Of a stretch of 64,000 bases of DNA, positions 25,401 to 64,000 are shown piece by piece (within the stretch, counting starts at the first letter, position 1; every line of letters starts with the position of its first letter). The position numbers were made by a program, and so were the translations under genes. The notes below the pieces were generated by a model. The model was given only the letters and a program-made list of their open reading frames with translations, was not told where the DNA came from and ran no database searches. This DNA is from Ascaris suum (Eukaryota; Nematoda; Chromadorea; Rhabditida; Ascarididae): the NCBI GenBank assembly GCA_013433145.1, contig CM024172.1:11060053-11124052 (forward strand). Reading direction: 5' to 3'.

Positions 25401-26107
25401 GCATAAAAGATTTCAATCATACCGATAATGTTAATTGACCAAAACGTTTCGCGTATATATCCCATAAAAAATCGATCGGACTTTTCATATAGAATACCAT
25501 AAATAACGTACATCCGATTCGAAGCGTGTACATATCTTTGATATGAGAAAGGCATACTTTAAAGGCGTTCACTTTCTATCTCTCTCCGTTTCTCAGTACG
25601 TGCACATCCATAACTTTCAATCTTGAGGTTTATTATACAAGTCGAGTAGAAAGAAGTCACTCCTATATTTTTTGGCTTACCGTTTCATAGCAAACAAGTT
25701 TTTATCCTGCAAGTTTCTGCGAAGGGCAATTTTTTATTGAATGTATTCGGGGCTCCGAAACTGTGCACTCAACACGACGCGATAATTTATGAGTCTGGAA
25801 AATAGCAGCAAGTTTCTTCAAATTAATTCACAGAATCGAAGAACTAGTTCCTAGCAGGAAGTGCTCAAGTCTTTGTCCTCTTCGTAGGATCGGCCTACAA
25901 ATACCAGACTTTACTAATCTTCCCAAGTCGAGGTTCCTGGCCATAAGGGTGATCACAAAGGTGTTCTATACAGCAGCAAAAATTGTTGACACCGTAATCT
26001 TTCGTCGTGCTTCGTGCCCTTACAGGCTTAATCGCTCACTGAATATTAGAACCGTTTGCTTCATGTGCAAAAAACATCTACACTGCAGTTTATAGGATAC
26101 CTATCAC

Positions 26108-26392
26108 TCAACTCCTTTCAGCCGTGACAATCACGGGTCTTTCCTTTTCGAATTTCGAAGTGGCGCAAATGTCAGCTCTAAATACTATTCTTTCATCATC
26201 AGGCATTATCGCTGCAATGTGTTTTTTTTTTTTGAGCGAACGAGCCGCCCGCAGTTTCTGCCTAACGCTAGCACATAGAGATCCGAAAATCAGATTGCTT
26301 TGGATGTCTTTAGAATGTAGCCGGATTTGAGGGATTCCAACTTCCAAGGAATCACCATGCAAGACGTCCTTAAGCGATTTTCCGTTTGGAAA
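26108..26392 (-). CDS. Candidate C-terminal exon of an unidentified minus-strand gene
   Basis: After a CTTGTTTAG acceptor the minus strand is open for 94 codons in phase 0, ending in TGA at 26110-26108. The peptide starts FPNGKSLKDVLHGDSLEVGI and is hydrophilic, with a basic cluster (RAARSLKKKKH) encoded across an A-rich run and an acidic patch (MPDDERIVF). It is long for chance in this composition, but no upstream exon was joined. The opposite strand is also open for 68 codons (26124-26330). Function unknown. Confidence 0.35.
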   Translation of the reverse strand, partial: FPNGKSLKDVLHGDSLEVGIPQIRLHSKDIQSNLIFGSLCASVRQKLRAARSLKKKKHIAAIMPDDERIVFRADICATSKFEKERPVIVTAERS

Positions 26393-27615
26393 CTAAACAA
26401 GATAGATAGATTCATCATAATCTGTAGTGCTACTGCCATACACAGTGTTTTTTTCGCTCAACTAGGTTTTCATGCCTTTCACATTGAACCCAGAAATTAC
26501 CTTTAATGCTCTTGCTTTCTGATATTCTAACAGTCTTAACCAAGTTTTCTACTGTAGTTTGTAAGGCCGCAGCCGAAGTTTCGTGCTACCAGTTTCAGTT
26601 CGCTAGACGATTAAAAATTATTGGAGATGCAACAAGAATTAAGCTCTAACAGTTGCGATTTTATTAAGCATCGGTCAATATAAAAACTAGGCTCATATTT
26701 ACGCTTGAGCTCGAGCTATTTCCTAAAACTGCACTTAAGTTTTAACATTAATAAACAGCTAATTTTCTCACGATTAGATTATACATCCATCTTGTTAGGC
26801 AGGCCAATGGGGGGTGGGATGGGAAGGGAGGGGGGGGGGGGAGGAGAGAAAGTGTTGCATAATGGATATCTGCTGACACTTGCAGTAGTAGGTAAGGCTC
26901 TCACTCGAGTTCACCGATTAAATGAATAAAATTCGAGTTTGAATGTTTCATAGGTGAAAACATCAGACAAATTCACTGAGCTATTTGACAATCACTTTCT
27001 AAAATTTCCATTCGAAAGAATTGATGGAAAGAAACGATTGGAATAATTCGAATGATCACTTCCTAAAATTTATTTACTTTTCAATAATTTTTTTTTCTCC
27101 GCCCTATTTCATCAAAAAAGATTTTCAACTTTTTCATTGATCTCTTCAAGATTTGTCTTTTAATTGTGTTGTTGAAGCTGAAAATTATCCTCAACCGTAC
27201 TCACAATAATTATGGTCGTATATTTCTTATGCCACAACTTTATACAACAACTAAACGCTCAATATGAGTATGTGCATTAATCGAACGAATGAATTCATTA
27301 AAACACAACGATATAGATGTAAAGATGATTCGTTCGAAGTTGAAGATTAAATAAGATCCGAATATATCTCTGTTTCTTGAAGTAAATCACCCGATTCTCG
27401 ATGTGCAATTCGTTTAAATTTTCATCTGAACCGTCAATATTATTCATATGAAACGCTCGTTTAGCATTTATGGAAAATTCAAATTTTGTTTTTAGTTATT
27501 TTCTTGTTGATTCAATTTCTTTCGAGCAGTCCGTTTCCTCATATCCCAGCTACGTTGTGAACGTATCGATTCTATTTGCTTTCAGCTAGATTCTATTTGC
27601 AACTTTTTTTTCTGC

Positions 27616-27626
27616 TATTTATTTAC

Positions 27627-27679
<53 letters not shown>

Positions 27680-27698
27680 TTTATTTATTTATTTATTT

Positions 27699-27762
<64 letters not shown>

Positions 27763-27766
27763 TTTC
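27616..27766. repeat. (TTTA)n tetranucleotide array
   Basis: About 150 bases of TTTA units with two slips. It directly adjoins a sequence that recurs near 51246. Confidence 0.95.
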
Positions 27767-27773
27767 AACAGAG

Positions 27774-27804
27774 GATTTATTACGAATAAATGTCTCTTCA
27801 TATC
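27774..27804 (+). repeat. Copy 1 of a dispersed repeat next to the TTTA array
   Basis: The stretch around GAATAAATGTCTCTTCATAT closely matches 51246-51275 (GAATAAAAGTCTCTTCGTAT). Both copies follow TTTA-rich sequence, and both are followed by a GC-richer stretch. Confidence 0.5.
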
Positions 27805-28350
27805 GTTTCGTCGCGAGTCATTGCTTCACTGATCCAGTTGCTTCTTGCAGTCTTTATTAGAGAGTGACTTCGCTCATTGCAGGTCGGCCCCAAGTTCCTG
27901 CAGGTCGACGAAAAATTTGAATAAATATAAGTCGAGAGGAATGTGCAACACATTTGAAAGAACATGAGCCGTCTTAATAATATCATATAGAGAGTTTTAT
28001 TTTTTTTCTGTTCACTGATGATCTCTGATCTTTTCGTATTCATTCTTTTAAATGCGTTTTCCTCATCGTAGTTAAACTATTTGTTAAAATTTTCAACTCT
28101 TCTCATTTTTCATATTTTCGCTGCATTCATTTTCGAATGTAATTTGATAGCGCAATGAAGAAATCGTTATAAATTCTAAGAAATGATCGACGTTTGGCGG
28201 TTTTAAAAAGCGCCATCTTCATTGCACTCTTAAATGCCATTAAAACGGGTACACTTTCGTTCATACTCGAAATTGCCCGTCAAACTTCGATGAGTGTCTA
28301 ACGTTTTTTGCATAGCGACCAAAAAATGCAACAACATCTAGTGGACGGTA

Positions 28351-28394
28351 AGCTTTGCAATGATTACTTCAGAGCTTTGCAATGATTACTTCAG
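28351..28394. repeat. Perfect 22-bp tandem duplication
   Basis: A 22-base unit beginning AGCTTTGCAATG is repeated exactly once, at 28351-28372 and 28373-28394. Confidence 0.95.
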
Positions 28395-28926
28395 ATAAAA
28401 TTGTCATCGTTTGCAAAAAAAAAAAAAAACAAATCTATTTGGATATATTTCTGAGACGTTCGGCACAAATTGCATTAGCAGGATTATTTATGTTCGGCGT
28501 TGCAACGAGGTATGGCCTAGTGAAATTTGCATTAGAATTTTTTTCATTGTAAACGTTGAGTTCATTGTTCGTGGTGAACGATAGTAACGTAAGAAATTCT
28601 GATATTGGAAATGCAGTTTTCCCCTTTTTTTTCATTTCTATGAATTCAAATGGATTATATTAGAGTTTTTTTTTTCATTCTGGCATTTTTTTTTCCAACT
28701 GCAAGTTTCTTCAAGAGAATTTATTTATAAGTTATAGGGAATCGTCATTAAAAATTTCCACTTGGCTTGAGCGCATCATTGCATTGAGCTGAAGAAAAAA
28801 CATTAAACATACGCAAAATTTTACCTCATTATATTCTTGTTACCCATTGGCTTAGATATGATGAGCATGAGGTGCGCTATAAACTCCATTTGAAGAGGAT
28901 ATCATTATGGCAAGATTTTTTGGAAG

Positions 28927-29065
28927 ATGGATGTCAGGCGTTTAGGCAACGCCGTAATCTTAGTACTTGTCGTCGGAGCCATTTTCCAGTTGATACGCGT
29001 CTATCAAACTATTTTAGCAAGCGATAAAGTCAGCTGTCTCCCACAACGACTTAAGTCTAATAGAA
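28927..29065 (+). CDS. Candidate first exon with a signal-anchor
   Basis: ATG starts MDVRRLGNAVILVLVVGAIF, a short basic N-terminus followed by about 18 hydrophobic residues. It continues to a possible donor (A|GTATCT) at 29066 in phase 1. This is the usual look of a signal peptide or type II anchor exon. Without splicing the frame runs on to 29268. It lies 950 bp before the start of the 30016 gene and could be its alternative first exon, but the phase does not fit that gene's second exon. Confidence 0.3.
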
Positions 29066-29961
29066 GTATCTCTGTTTCTTTTTTTTTTAAAGCGTTACAT
29101 ATGTTCGATGTTCGCATTCTTAGCGATTGTAATGCTGCACTCATTTCAATGCTATTCATTTTTCAACTTTTGCTATTAGCTTTGCATTTTGTTCGAATGC
29201 TTACTGCTCTAGTTTTATTAGCATTTCTATGGAATACTTTTTTAAAAAAAAATGCATTCCATTCATAAAAATAATCTATTATATGAGATCGTATATACTA
29301 AACTAAATTAAATTAACATCCTTATCTCATTAAATATGTGTTAATTATTTTCGGCATAAAGATTCGATTTCTCATGTGTTTCGTCCATCTAAGAAGATCA
29401 TTTCGCGCATCGATTTATGCAAAATATTTGAATTGGATACTGAAAATTATACGTCTAAAACTTTCATCCGTTTCAAAAAAAAAAGCCATTTTATTATACT
29501 TTTACTATAATTGGAAGTGAATATCGAATATAAAAAATTGTTCAGTAATTCTCTTCAATCTCATATTGTTTATCAATATAATCATTAAATGCTTATTGCT
29601 AAGAATATAGAATATAATCAAGTGATATTTTTATGCGCGTCGTTGAAAATTCTTATAAGCATATTCATAGGCGCTTTTAGTAAATGATGTTTTTTTTTAA
29701 AAGTTTTCCAAGTAAATGAAGTAAGTGCCGCTCCATTTTTATTTATTTGCTTTATCGATTTTCTAGTAACTTATCTTTAAATATTCTGATAGAATCTTTT
29801 CTCATTTATGATTTCATTTCCCCGATTTTTAGCAGTTAATACCAATTTTCTACTATTTGAATGCACTCAGATAAGCTTGATTATATTCGTTTCAATGAAA
29901 TATGAATAGAAGAGATAATAAACGATAATGCATCGTTGAAATCATTTCGTCGTATATATAT

Positions 29962-29979
29962 GCATTAATTTTCTTCTAG
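29962..29979 (+). promoter_or_regulatory. Candidate trans-splice or 5' UTR acceptor for the 30016 gene
   Basis: AATTTTCTTCTAG ends 36 bases before the ATG at 30016, with no other AG between the tract and the start region that looks like an acceptor. In nematodes such a site commonly receives a spliced leader. Confidence 0.35.
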
Positions 29980-30015
29980 ATGGAATGAACATCAATGATA
30001 TGTTATGCATAAAGA

Positions 30016-39739
<9,724 letters not shown>

Positions 39740-40595
39740 GTAATTTATTGACTGCAATTTTTTCTCACAATTTTTGTATTGCACCAGTTACTTCTCTATC
39801 ATAAATACTTTTTTTTAACCCTCTTTATAGCTCATTGCTTATTTGAAACCTTTTCATTTAGATACCTATCCGTACTGCCTCATCCGTTGAAATGTTACCT
39901 ACTTCATTATCACTGTTTTGTTTTGTGTGCCTCTTTCTAAGTATAACTATCTCATATTAGACTCAGAATTTCACGAAGAAACTTTGAGGGAATATTTCTT
40001 CATGGCTGATAGAGTGATAATTTTAAAGTGATCGCTGAAAGATTATCAGCGATAAATTGCACAGCCTTATTTTCTATTGCGTTGAATACAATAGCGCAAC
40101 AATTTGCGGTCTTAATAAAAACTGACGGGTAGCTCGTCGATCCGTATCTACAGAAAAGTTTGATGCACGAACTGTGATTATGAGATTCTTTTTCATTTAT
40201 GATATTTAATTTCATCAACGATAACCGCCAAAAATACGAATCAGTTTTTTTTGCAATTATCATCTTTATGTTTTTCTTGATGGTTCCAAAAGAATTTTTC
40301 TATGTGCGTTAAAGCACCTTACGTTTGAAATCGGCATAAATCCCATAGAGTACGATGGTGAGCCTTGCCTTTGCTTCGAGCCTTTTCATAAGTATAGATA
40401 TTCAAGTATTATTGTCTCTAAATAATTTTTCGACGTTTAAAAACCAATCTAACCAACTTTATTCACGAATGAATATTAATGGTTTTTCTTTTCGTTCTTC
40501 AATTATTTTCCATTTTCGTGGAAAATTTGTTTACTTATTTATGCACATTTTATTGACAAATTTTGAATGCTTTTCGTAAATATACTTCTTTTCTA

Positions 40596-40741
<146 letters not shown>

Positions 40742-41356
40742 TGTTAACGTTTATTCTGAACTTTTCTGCATTTTTATCATTCCTCCTAATTGAGATTTTT
40801 CATTTTCTCTCATTTTTTTTCGTTAATTTCATTCTTCAAAAGTGAATTTTAAAATAAATATAACACATTTAAATGGTAATTATGCAATAATAATAATAAT
40901 ACGAAACAATTATTTTAATTGAGATATTAGAAATAAAGAATAGTTTAAACAACGTTAAACCTTTAGAAAAGATTTACATTATGCATCTAAAAATATGGAG
41001 ATTTATTTGAACGCTTAATATCACCATAGATGATCCACTTAGTAAAATTAGTAGGGAAAGGTAAGTGGGGAAAAAAATGAATTCAAGATAAAATGAAATA
41101 TTTTTTGAGGAGAAATGAAAGAGTATGAAAAAAAAAGAAGTATTCGTTTATAGCGATTTGATATTAGTTTGATTTTAATGGCGCAATAACTCTATAATGC
41201 TAAACGTTTGTTGAATTGTTTAATATTTGTGTTTTGGCATCATATTGTTCATTTACACTAAATGAATAGCGCTATCGTTTACCGCATATTGACATTTTTT
41301 AAAGTATTCAGATGAAGATGGAAATAAAATATGTGGAGTTTTGCTTGTTTCTTCGC

Positions 41357-41357
<1 letters not shown>

Positions 41358-41388
<31 letters not shown>

Positions 41389-41398
41389 AGCAAAAAAT
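41358..41398. repeat. Mono-C tract of 41 bases
   Basis: Uninterrupted C41 (G41 on the other strand), by far the longest homopolymer of strong bases in the window. It can form G-quadruplex structures. Confidence 0.95.
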
Positions 41399-42427
41399 GG
41401 AATAATTTCACTAAGCAATAAATTGCTCCTTATTAGAATTTTGAATTATCACATTTAGTGGCATGATTTTGCCGCTATAAGAATTAGTTTATTTGTTTTA
41501 TCCGTCAGATATTCAACTTTCGGCTGATATTGATAAATGATCATATTTATCGGCGAATTTTATCGACAAAGTGTTATGATCAAAATTGATAATATTTATC
41601 GGCAAAGCATTGAAAGTTGAAAACGCCTTTCTTGAATCATTTTGATGGGGAAAATTTCTATCGACGAGAAAATTGGCATATTTTGATGAAATAAGAATAA
41701 AATATTCGGCAGATATGACTCACTAAAGTACGATTACTTTAATCAATGTTCAAGCTGTGCACATCCATGATATATGCACTCCTAGCTAAATTACCATAAA
41801 GAACTTGTTGAGAGAAATTTTTACATATTTGACTGTAGTTCTTTTATATCAGCTTATCTGATAACCACTGGTATCTTGAAATTGTTTCACTTTTTTTGAA
41901 ACAGAGAAATTATATCTCCATGGTAAGCTTATCAACACAGCAGTGCTCCATGAATGGGAACAGCCTATAAGCGCTCATCAACTTCTTATACACAATGTAA
42001 ATAGGCAGCTTCAATTTACACTTTTTTTTGGATATGCATATATACTACCTTCTTTGCTTCTGAAGGGAGTACAAAGTGATGGATGTATTTTATGACTACA
42101 TGAAGGTTTATGACCATAAGCAATTGAGCATTACGGAAGGGTTGAAGATTCTCAGCTTTTGATCCTGAATCAAGTTGTTTATATCCTTGGGGGATAGTTT
42201 GATTTCTACTTGAGTATGATCTCTGCGCGATTAATCAAGCTCTCATCAAATTTATGAAGCTCTTACTTAAATATATGCGACGATATCTATTTTACTGTGT
42301 AAGCGATTGTCAATCTGTATTTCGGTTTGAATGCCCCATTTCGATTCATACAGATTCTGCTCAATAGACAGCATGTCACCACTATAGTGATGGAAACTTG
42401 AAATGTTCAACCACTAAAGGTCAATGA

Positions 42428-42594
42428 TTAACTGCCGGGCGATACATCTATGCTGACAAGATCAAACAACTTGTTTTTCAACGGCATTTCAAAGCCACAT
42501 TTCTTCTTCTTGATCGTTTCCGCATATTTTTGAACAACATAACGCCTCGTAAATTCCAATGTATGGTTGACTCGAACAACATACACTTCCATTC
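42428..42594 (-). CDS. Possible C-terminal exon, unidentified
   Basis: On the minus strand, after a TTCTTTTCTCGAACAG acceptor, 54 codons run in phase 1 to TAA at 42430-42428. The peptide begins MEVYVVRVNHTLEFTRRYVV and ends VSIDVSPGS, with a lysine cluster. The frame is also open for another 53 codons upstream of the acceptor, so the exon could be longer. No partner exon was found. Confidence 0.25.
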
Positions 42595-45075
42595 CTGTTC
42601 GAGAAAAGAAATTTGTCACCATCGCAAGATGTAAAACCACCTTATAGTGTCCGTGAAATTTTGGAAGCTTTTCATGAATCAAGAAAATAGGTTTGAAGAA
42701 AGGAACAGAGGAATGAATGAAGAAAAAATATGTTAGTGAGCAAGCATAAGACATGACATGAAAAAATACTTAATGGTTGAAGAGGAAATGCTATCTATTA
42801 CCGATTTGATAATGGCATCAATTCGCTCAAAAATGCCTTAGGGGATTGAAAAGACAAACGAAGACACTCTCACATTTTGTGCATAAATTATAATAACTCA
42901 CACATCATCTCATCAATAACTATGTTCCGGAAGTCGACGATTTACCAGTGCATTTAATTCAGCTTCTAGGAAGGATAAGAATGATTTAAAGTGTTCGGTA
43001 CACTATCCGGCATTTCATCACCTATTTAGATGCCCATTAATTTCTATTTGAAAGAGCTTTTCGATAGGCATATTTTATAGCAGAAAACATTTAAGCTTTC
43101 TTTGTGTAATTAACGTCAGATTTTATGGGACGATCGATCAACGAATGGTTACCATAAAACGTTTAAAAAATATCTAATGCAAAATATATGTAAAACATTG
43201 AAGCGATTTTTTGCCCACTTGAAATTGCTAATGAATAGATTGTTAGCCGTTGATTTCTTCGTATAGATATAATGATTCATCTCTTTTTTTTTTAGTACGA
43301 CGGCTTATATTATTCGAATGAAAGTTGTAAAGAAATACATTTTGTTGAGAAGTTTTCGCGCACAATTTCAGTTTTCCATCATATGAATCGATATTTGCAT
43401 ATTTTATTCTTTGTCTATCATACCTGAAGTCGCAATACTTCATGTTTTGCGCACATTCAAATATGCGTCGATTAGAATATTTTTGAATGAACCTTGTAGA
43501 ATTAAGTGCAAGCAATGCGCGTTCAGGTGCAATCATACATCTGCAGGTTTCTATGCATGTCTGCGTTTATCTGACTGTCGTAGGTTCCATCTGTAAAGCG
43601 ATCGAAGGTAAACTTGCACAATCTTGCAAGTGTAACACATTCAATAAGATTATCGTGTTACCAGCTTCCGTTTTTATCCATCATTTCTTCAGTGGTTATG
43701 GTCTTTAATGTAACCAGAAATATGCAGAAATTTTTACGACCAACGGGGCCATATCGCCCTTAATTTTTAAATAAGTTGCACTAGAAAGATGACTGTTTTG
43801 TTCAAGGTTTTAGCCGTATTGATATTGCCTAAAACAAGTATGCAGTGCTACGCATATTTCATTATTTCATGACAACCAAAAATACCAGTTGATCTAATAA
43901 ATGGGCTTATAAATTGGCATACTGTGCTGACAATTCTTAGGCACTCTTCCACTTACCTATTTTCAATTCCGCAAAAACGGATCATTACTTCGAAGAATGC
44001 ACATATTGCTTTCTACGAAAACTCAAAGATGCTGATTAATGAGAGACGTTCGATACAGCTTTTGTTTGCTTCACTTGATTATACTGTCGCTTTATAGCCT
44101 AATTGTGGTATCGCTTTGCCACTCAGGACTACTACTTTCATTTATTTTGTAACACTCTGCCGGAAATTTCGATCATAATAAACAAATACGATATAGTGGT
44201 GGCACTCATATTTCGATTATTTTAAAAATGCAAAATTTTTTGTCCACCCATTGAGTTATGTCAATGAATTCGATTACATTTGAGGTGTGGACGAGTGTGC
44301 AACTACATAGATAGGATTCAAAATAGTCATATGATTATAACAGGATTACACAAAACACACATATGCAATGTCAGCTATAAAAGAAAATTTCATCAATTCT
44401 GCGTCAACTCCACTAAAAATTGCAATAATATATTGAAAATTGGAAAAGTTCCAAAATTTTTTTGCAATTTTTGCTGAGATAAAAATTATTTAAGCACTAT
44501 GGAAATTACTAGTAATTTATTTTTTCTTATATAAGCGAAAAGGATGAAAATAAAAATTTCACAATCGATTTTCACGGATACTATACTTTTCTCAGAGATG
44601 AGAGAAGTGTTATTAAAATATTTTCTCATTATTTTTTTACATATTTCTGTTGAAATGAATATCATATGTGATAAGAGGAACAAATCGACAACGGTTATTT
44701 CTTATCTTTATAGCAATCTTACATTGATTTATACAGGTTTTGAAATTAGTATCAATTATATTATGCATTCTTGATATCATGGTCATAGAATACATTTTTC
44801 GATTGCTTAACGAAAACGATCTCTATGCAATTGAAGCATATTTCTTTGTTTTCTACCCAACCAACTGAAAATGTTGAATGCGCTATTCGCATCTCTATTC
44901 AATATCATTTTTATGCATCATATTTTATTTCACTACGTTTTCATCGATAAAAACGATTTCTTTTGCGAATAAGTAAAACTGTAAATTATTTGCCGCTGAA
45001 TATTTAATGATAGGTTTGATTGTGTAGCGCTAATTATTCACCAATTAAATAATTTAAATAATTTGCAAAAAATTG

Positions 45076-63147
<18,072 letters not shown>

Positions 63148-64000
63148 GTGAGTTCACTTAAGTATTCGCGATTTTTTTTTTTTTGAAGTTCTATTAATTG
63201 CTGTCGATCACGGAAACTAATTCGATTTATTTTTTGACCATTTTTGTCTTTGTCATTTTGTCAGGAAATCTTTATCGGTTGGAAATTTTTCTCTTGCCAT
63301 ATAAAGGCGAAATTTCTTAGTCGGAACAATTTCCCATAAAAGAGCCGATTTTATTAATTAAGCGATCATTAGAATTCAGATGAACGATTTAATGCGGGAA
63401 AATTTCATTCAATATACTGATGGTATTTTGAAGTTGATTCATTTCAAACGATTCTCATGAAAAAAATTGACGATTGTATAAATATGTTGAATATAGCCAT
63501 TTATAAATTAGATTAGCCTGTACTCTTTGCGACGATTTTTTTTTTTTTGTGAGAATATCCAAATATCGGTGTGTTCTTTTGTGAGAATTTGTGAGAATAT
63601 ATGCAATATGGAGGCATATTTTGAATGCGAAACGAATCTATGAAAAACAATTTTTTTTTTTTGAGGACATCAGGTGAAAGATATGATTAATTGGGAGAGA
63701 GAATTTGTTTATTGTGAAATGGATGATTTCCGCTGATGAAGAAACGCATAACGTTTTATTAAAATACAATAGCGCTATCTAACATCTCAAATATCTAAGA
63801 ATTATCGAATATTTCAACTTTTCAAACGCATCTGTATTGGCTTAAATAGTTGTTCAATTGAAACATCTCGTTTGCCTTAGTTTACAACTCCTGTTCGAAA
63901 AAATATAGCGAATGAAAAGAGAACCTTATCATCTTAGAATTTTCCCTATTGGCCTAGCTAACTCTAATTGAGAAAAAAAAACCGAAATCTGAATATGAAT
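63148..64000. other. Intron at the right edge of the window
   Basis: The exon 13 donor is at 63148. No acceptor followed by an open phase-1 frame was found before 64000, so the next exon lies outside. Confidence 0.5.

Larger units (their letters stand above)
12713..26107. other. Long interval with no firmly supported gene
   Basis: AT-rich, with many short open frames on both strands. Frames of 60-107 codons (for example 22039-22245, 24462-24785 on plus and 21330-21115 on minus) have no matching splice partners. Upstream exons of the minus-strand gene probably lie in the first part. A hairpin-dense GC island, a tetranucleotide array and small duplications are listed separately. Confidence 0.4.
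26393..28926. other. Interval with repeats and no supported gene
   Basis: Contains a G12 tract at 26830-26841, a (TTTA)n array and its flanking repeat, and a 22-bp tandem duplication. A 48-codon plus-strand frame at about 26508 has no splice context. Confidence 0.4.

Noticed and set aside
27576..27860. 94-codon frame rich in LFIY
   Set aside because: It is the translation of the (TTTA)n array.
43243..43708. 97-codon minus frame and Cys-rich plus frame overlapping each other
   Set aside because: Opposite strands, no splice partners, and no way to choose between them.

Overview
The window is AT-rich eukaryotic DNA. Exons are short and separated by introns of about 50 bp to 3 kb. Acceptors are mostly TTTCAG/TTTTAG-like, there are long (TA)n and mono-G/mono-C tracts, and there is no bacterial-style gene packing. 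The splice style fits a nematode best, but nothing seen proves the phylum. No rRNA, tRNA, spliced-leader RNA, CRISPR array or intact transposon was recognised.

Layout. (1) Positions 1427-2724 (+) hold the last two visible exons of HPF1, the cofactor that completes the PARP1/2 active site for serine ADP-ribosylation; its upstream exons lie to the left or were not found. (2) Positions 3085-5734 (+) are modelled as a five-exon membrane protein starting 360 bp downstream of HPF1. (3) Positions 12712-7423 (-) are modelled as the 3' portion of a gene of at least 13 exons, without a recognised family. (4) Positions 13000-28900 have little supported coding; they hold a hairpin-dense GC island, tetranucleotide arrays, small tandem duplications and one candidate minus-strand terminal exon (26392-26108). 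(5) Positions 30016-39739 (+) are modelled as an eight-exon, 339-residue single-pass membrane protein, with two palindromic AGGTCA nuclear-receptor half-site pairs in or near its introns. (6) Positions 45076-63147 (+) carry the strongest gene: 13 phase-consistent exons encoding at least 1352 residues of a secreted, low-complexity, modular protein that continues past the right edge.

How the evidence works. Except for HPF1, gene models were built by hand from open frames whose GT and AG boundaries and reading phases agree from exon to exon. No search was run. The 45-63 kb gene is secure as a gene model; the 30-40 kb, 7-13 kb and 3-6 kb models are plausible but need transcript support. No shared pathway links the genes. 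HPF1 is nuclear DNA-damage signalling, while the right-hand gene is extracellular and looks like a matrix, cuticle or eggshell type protein.
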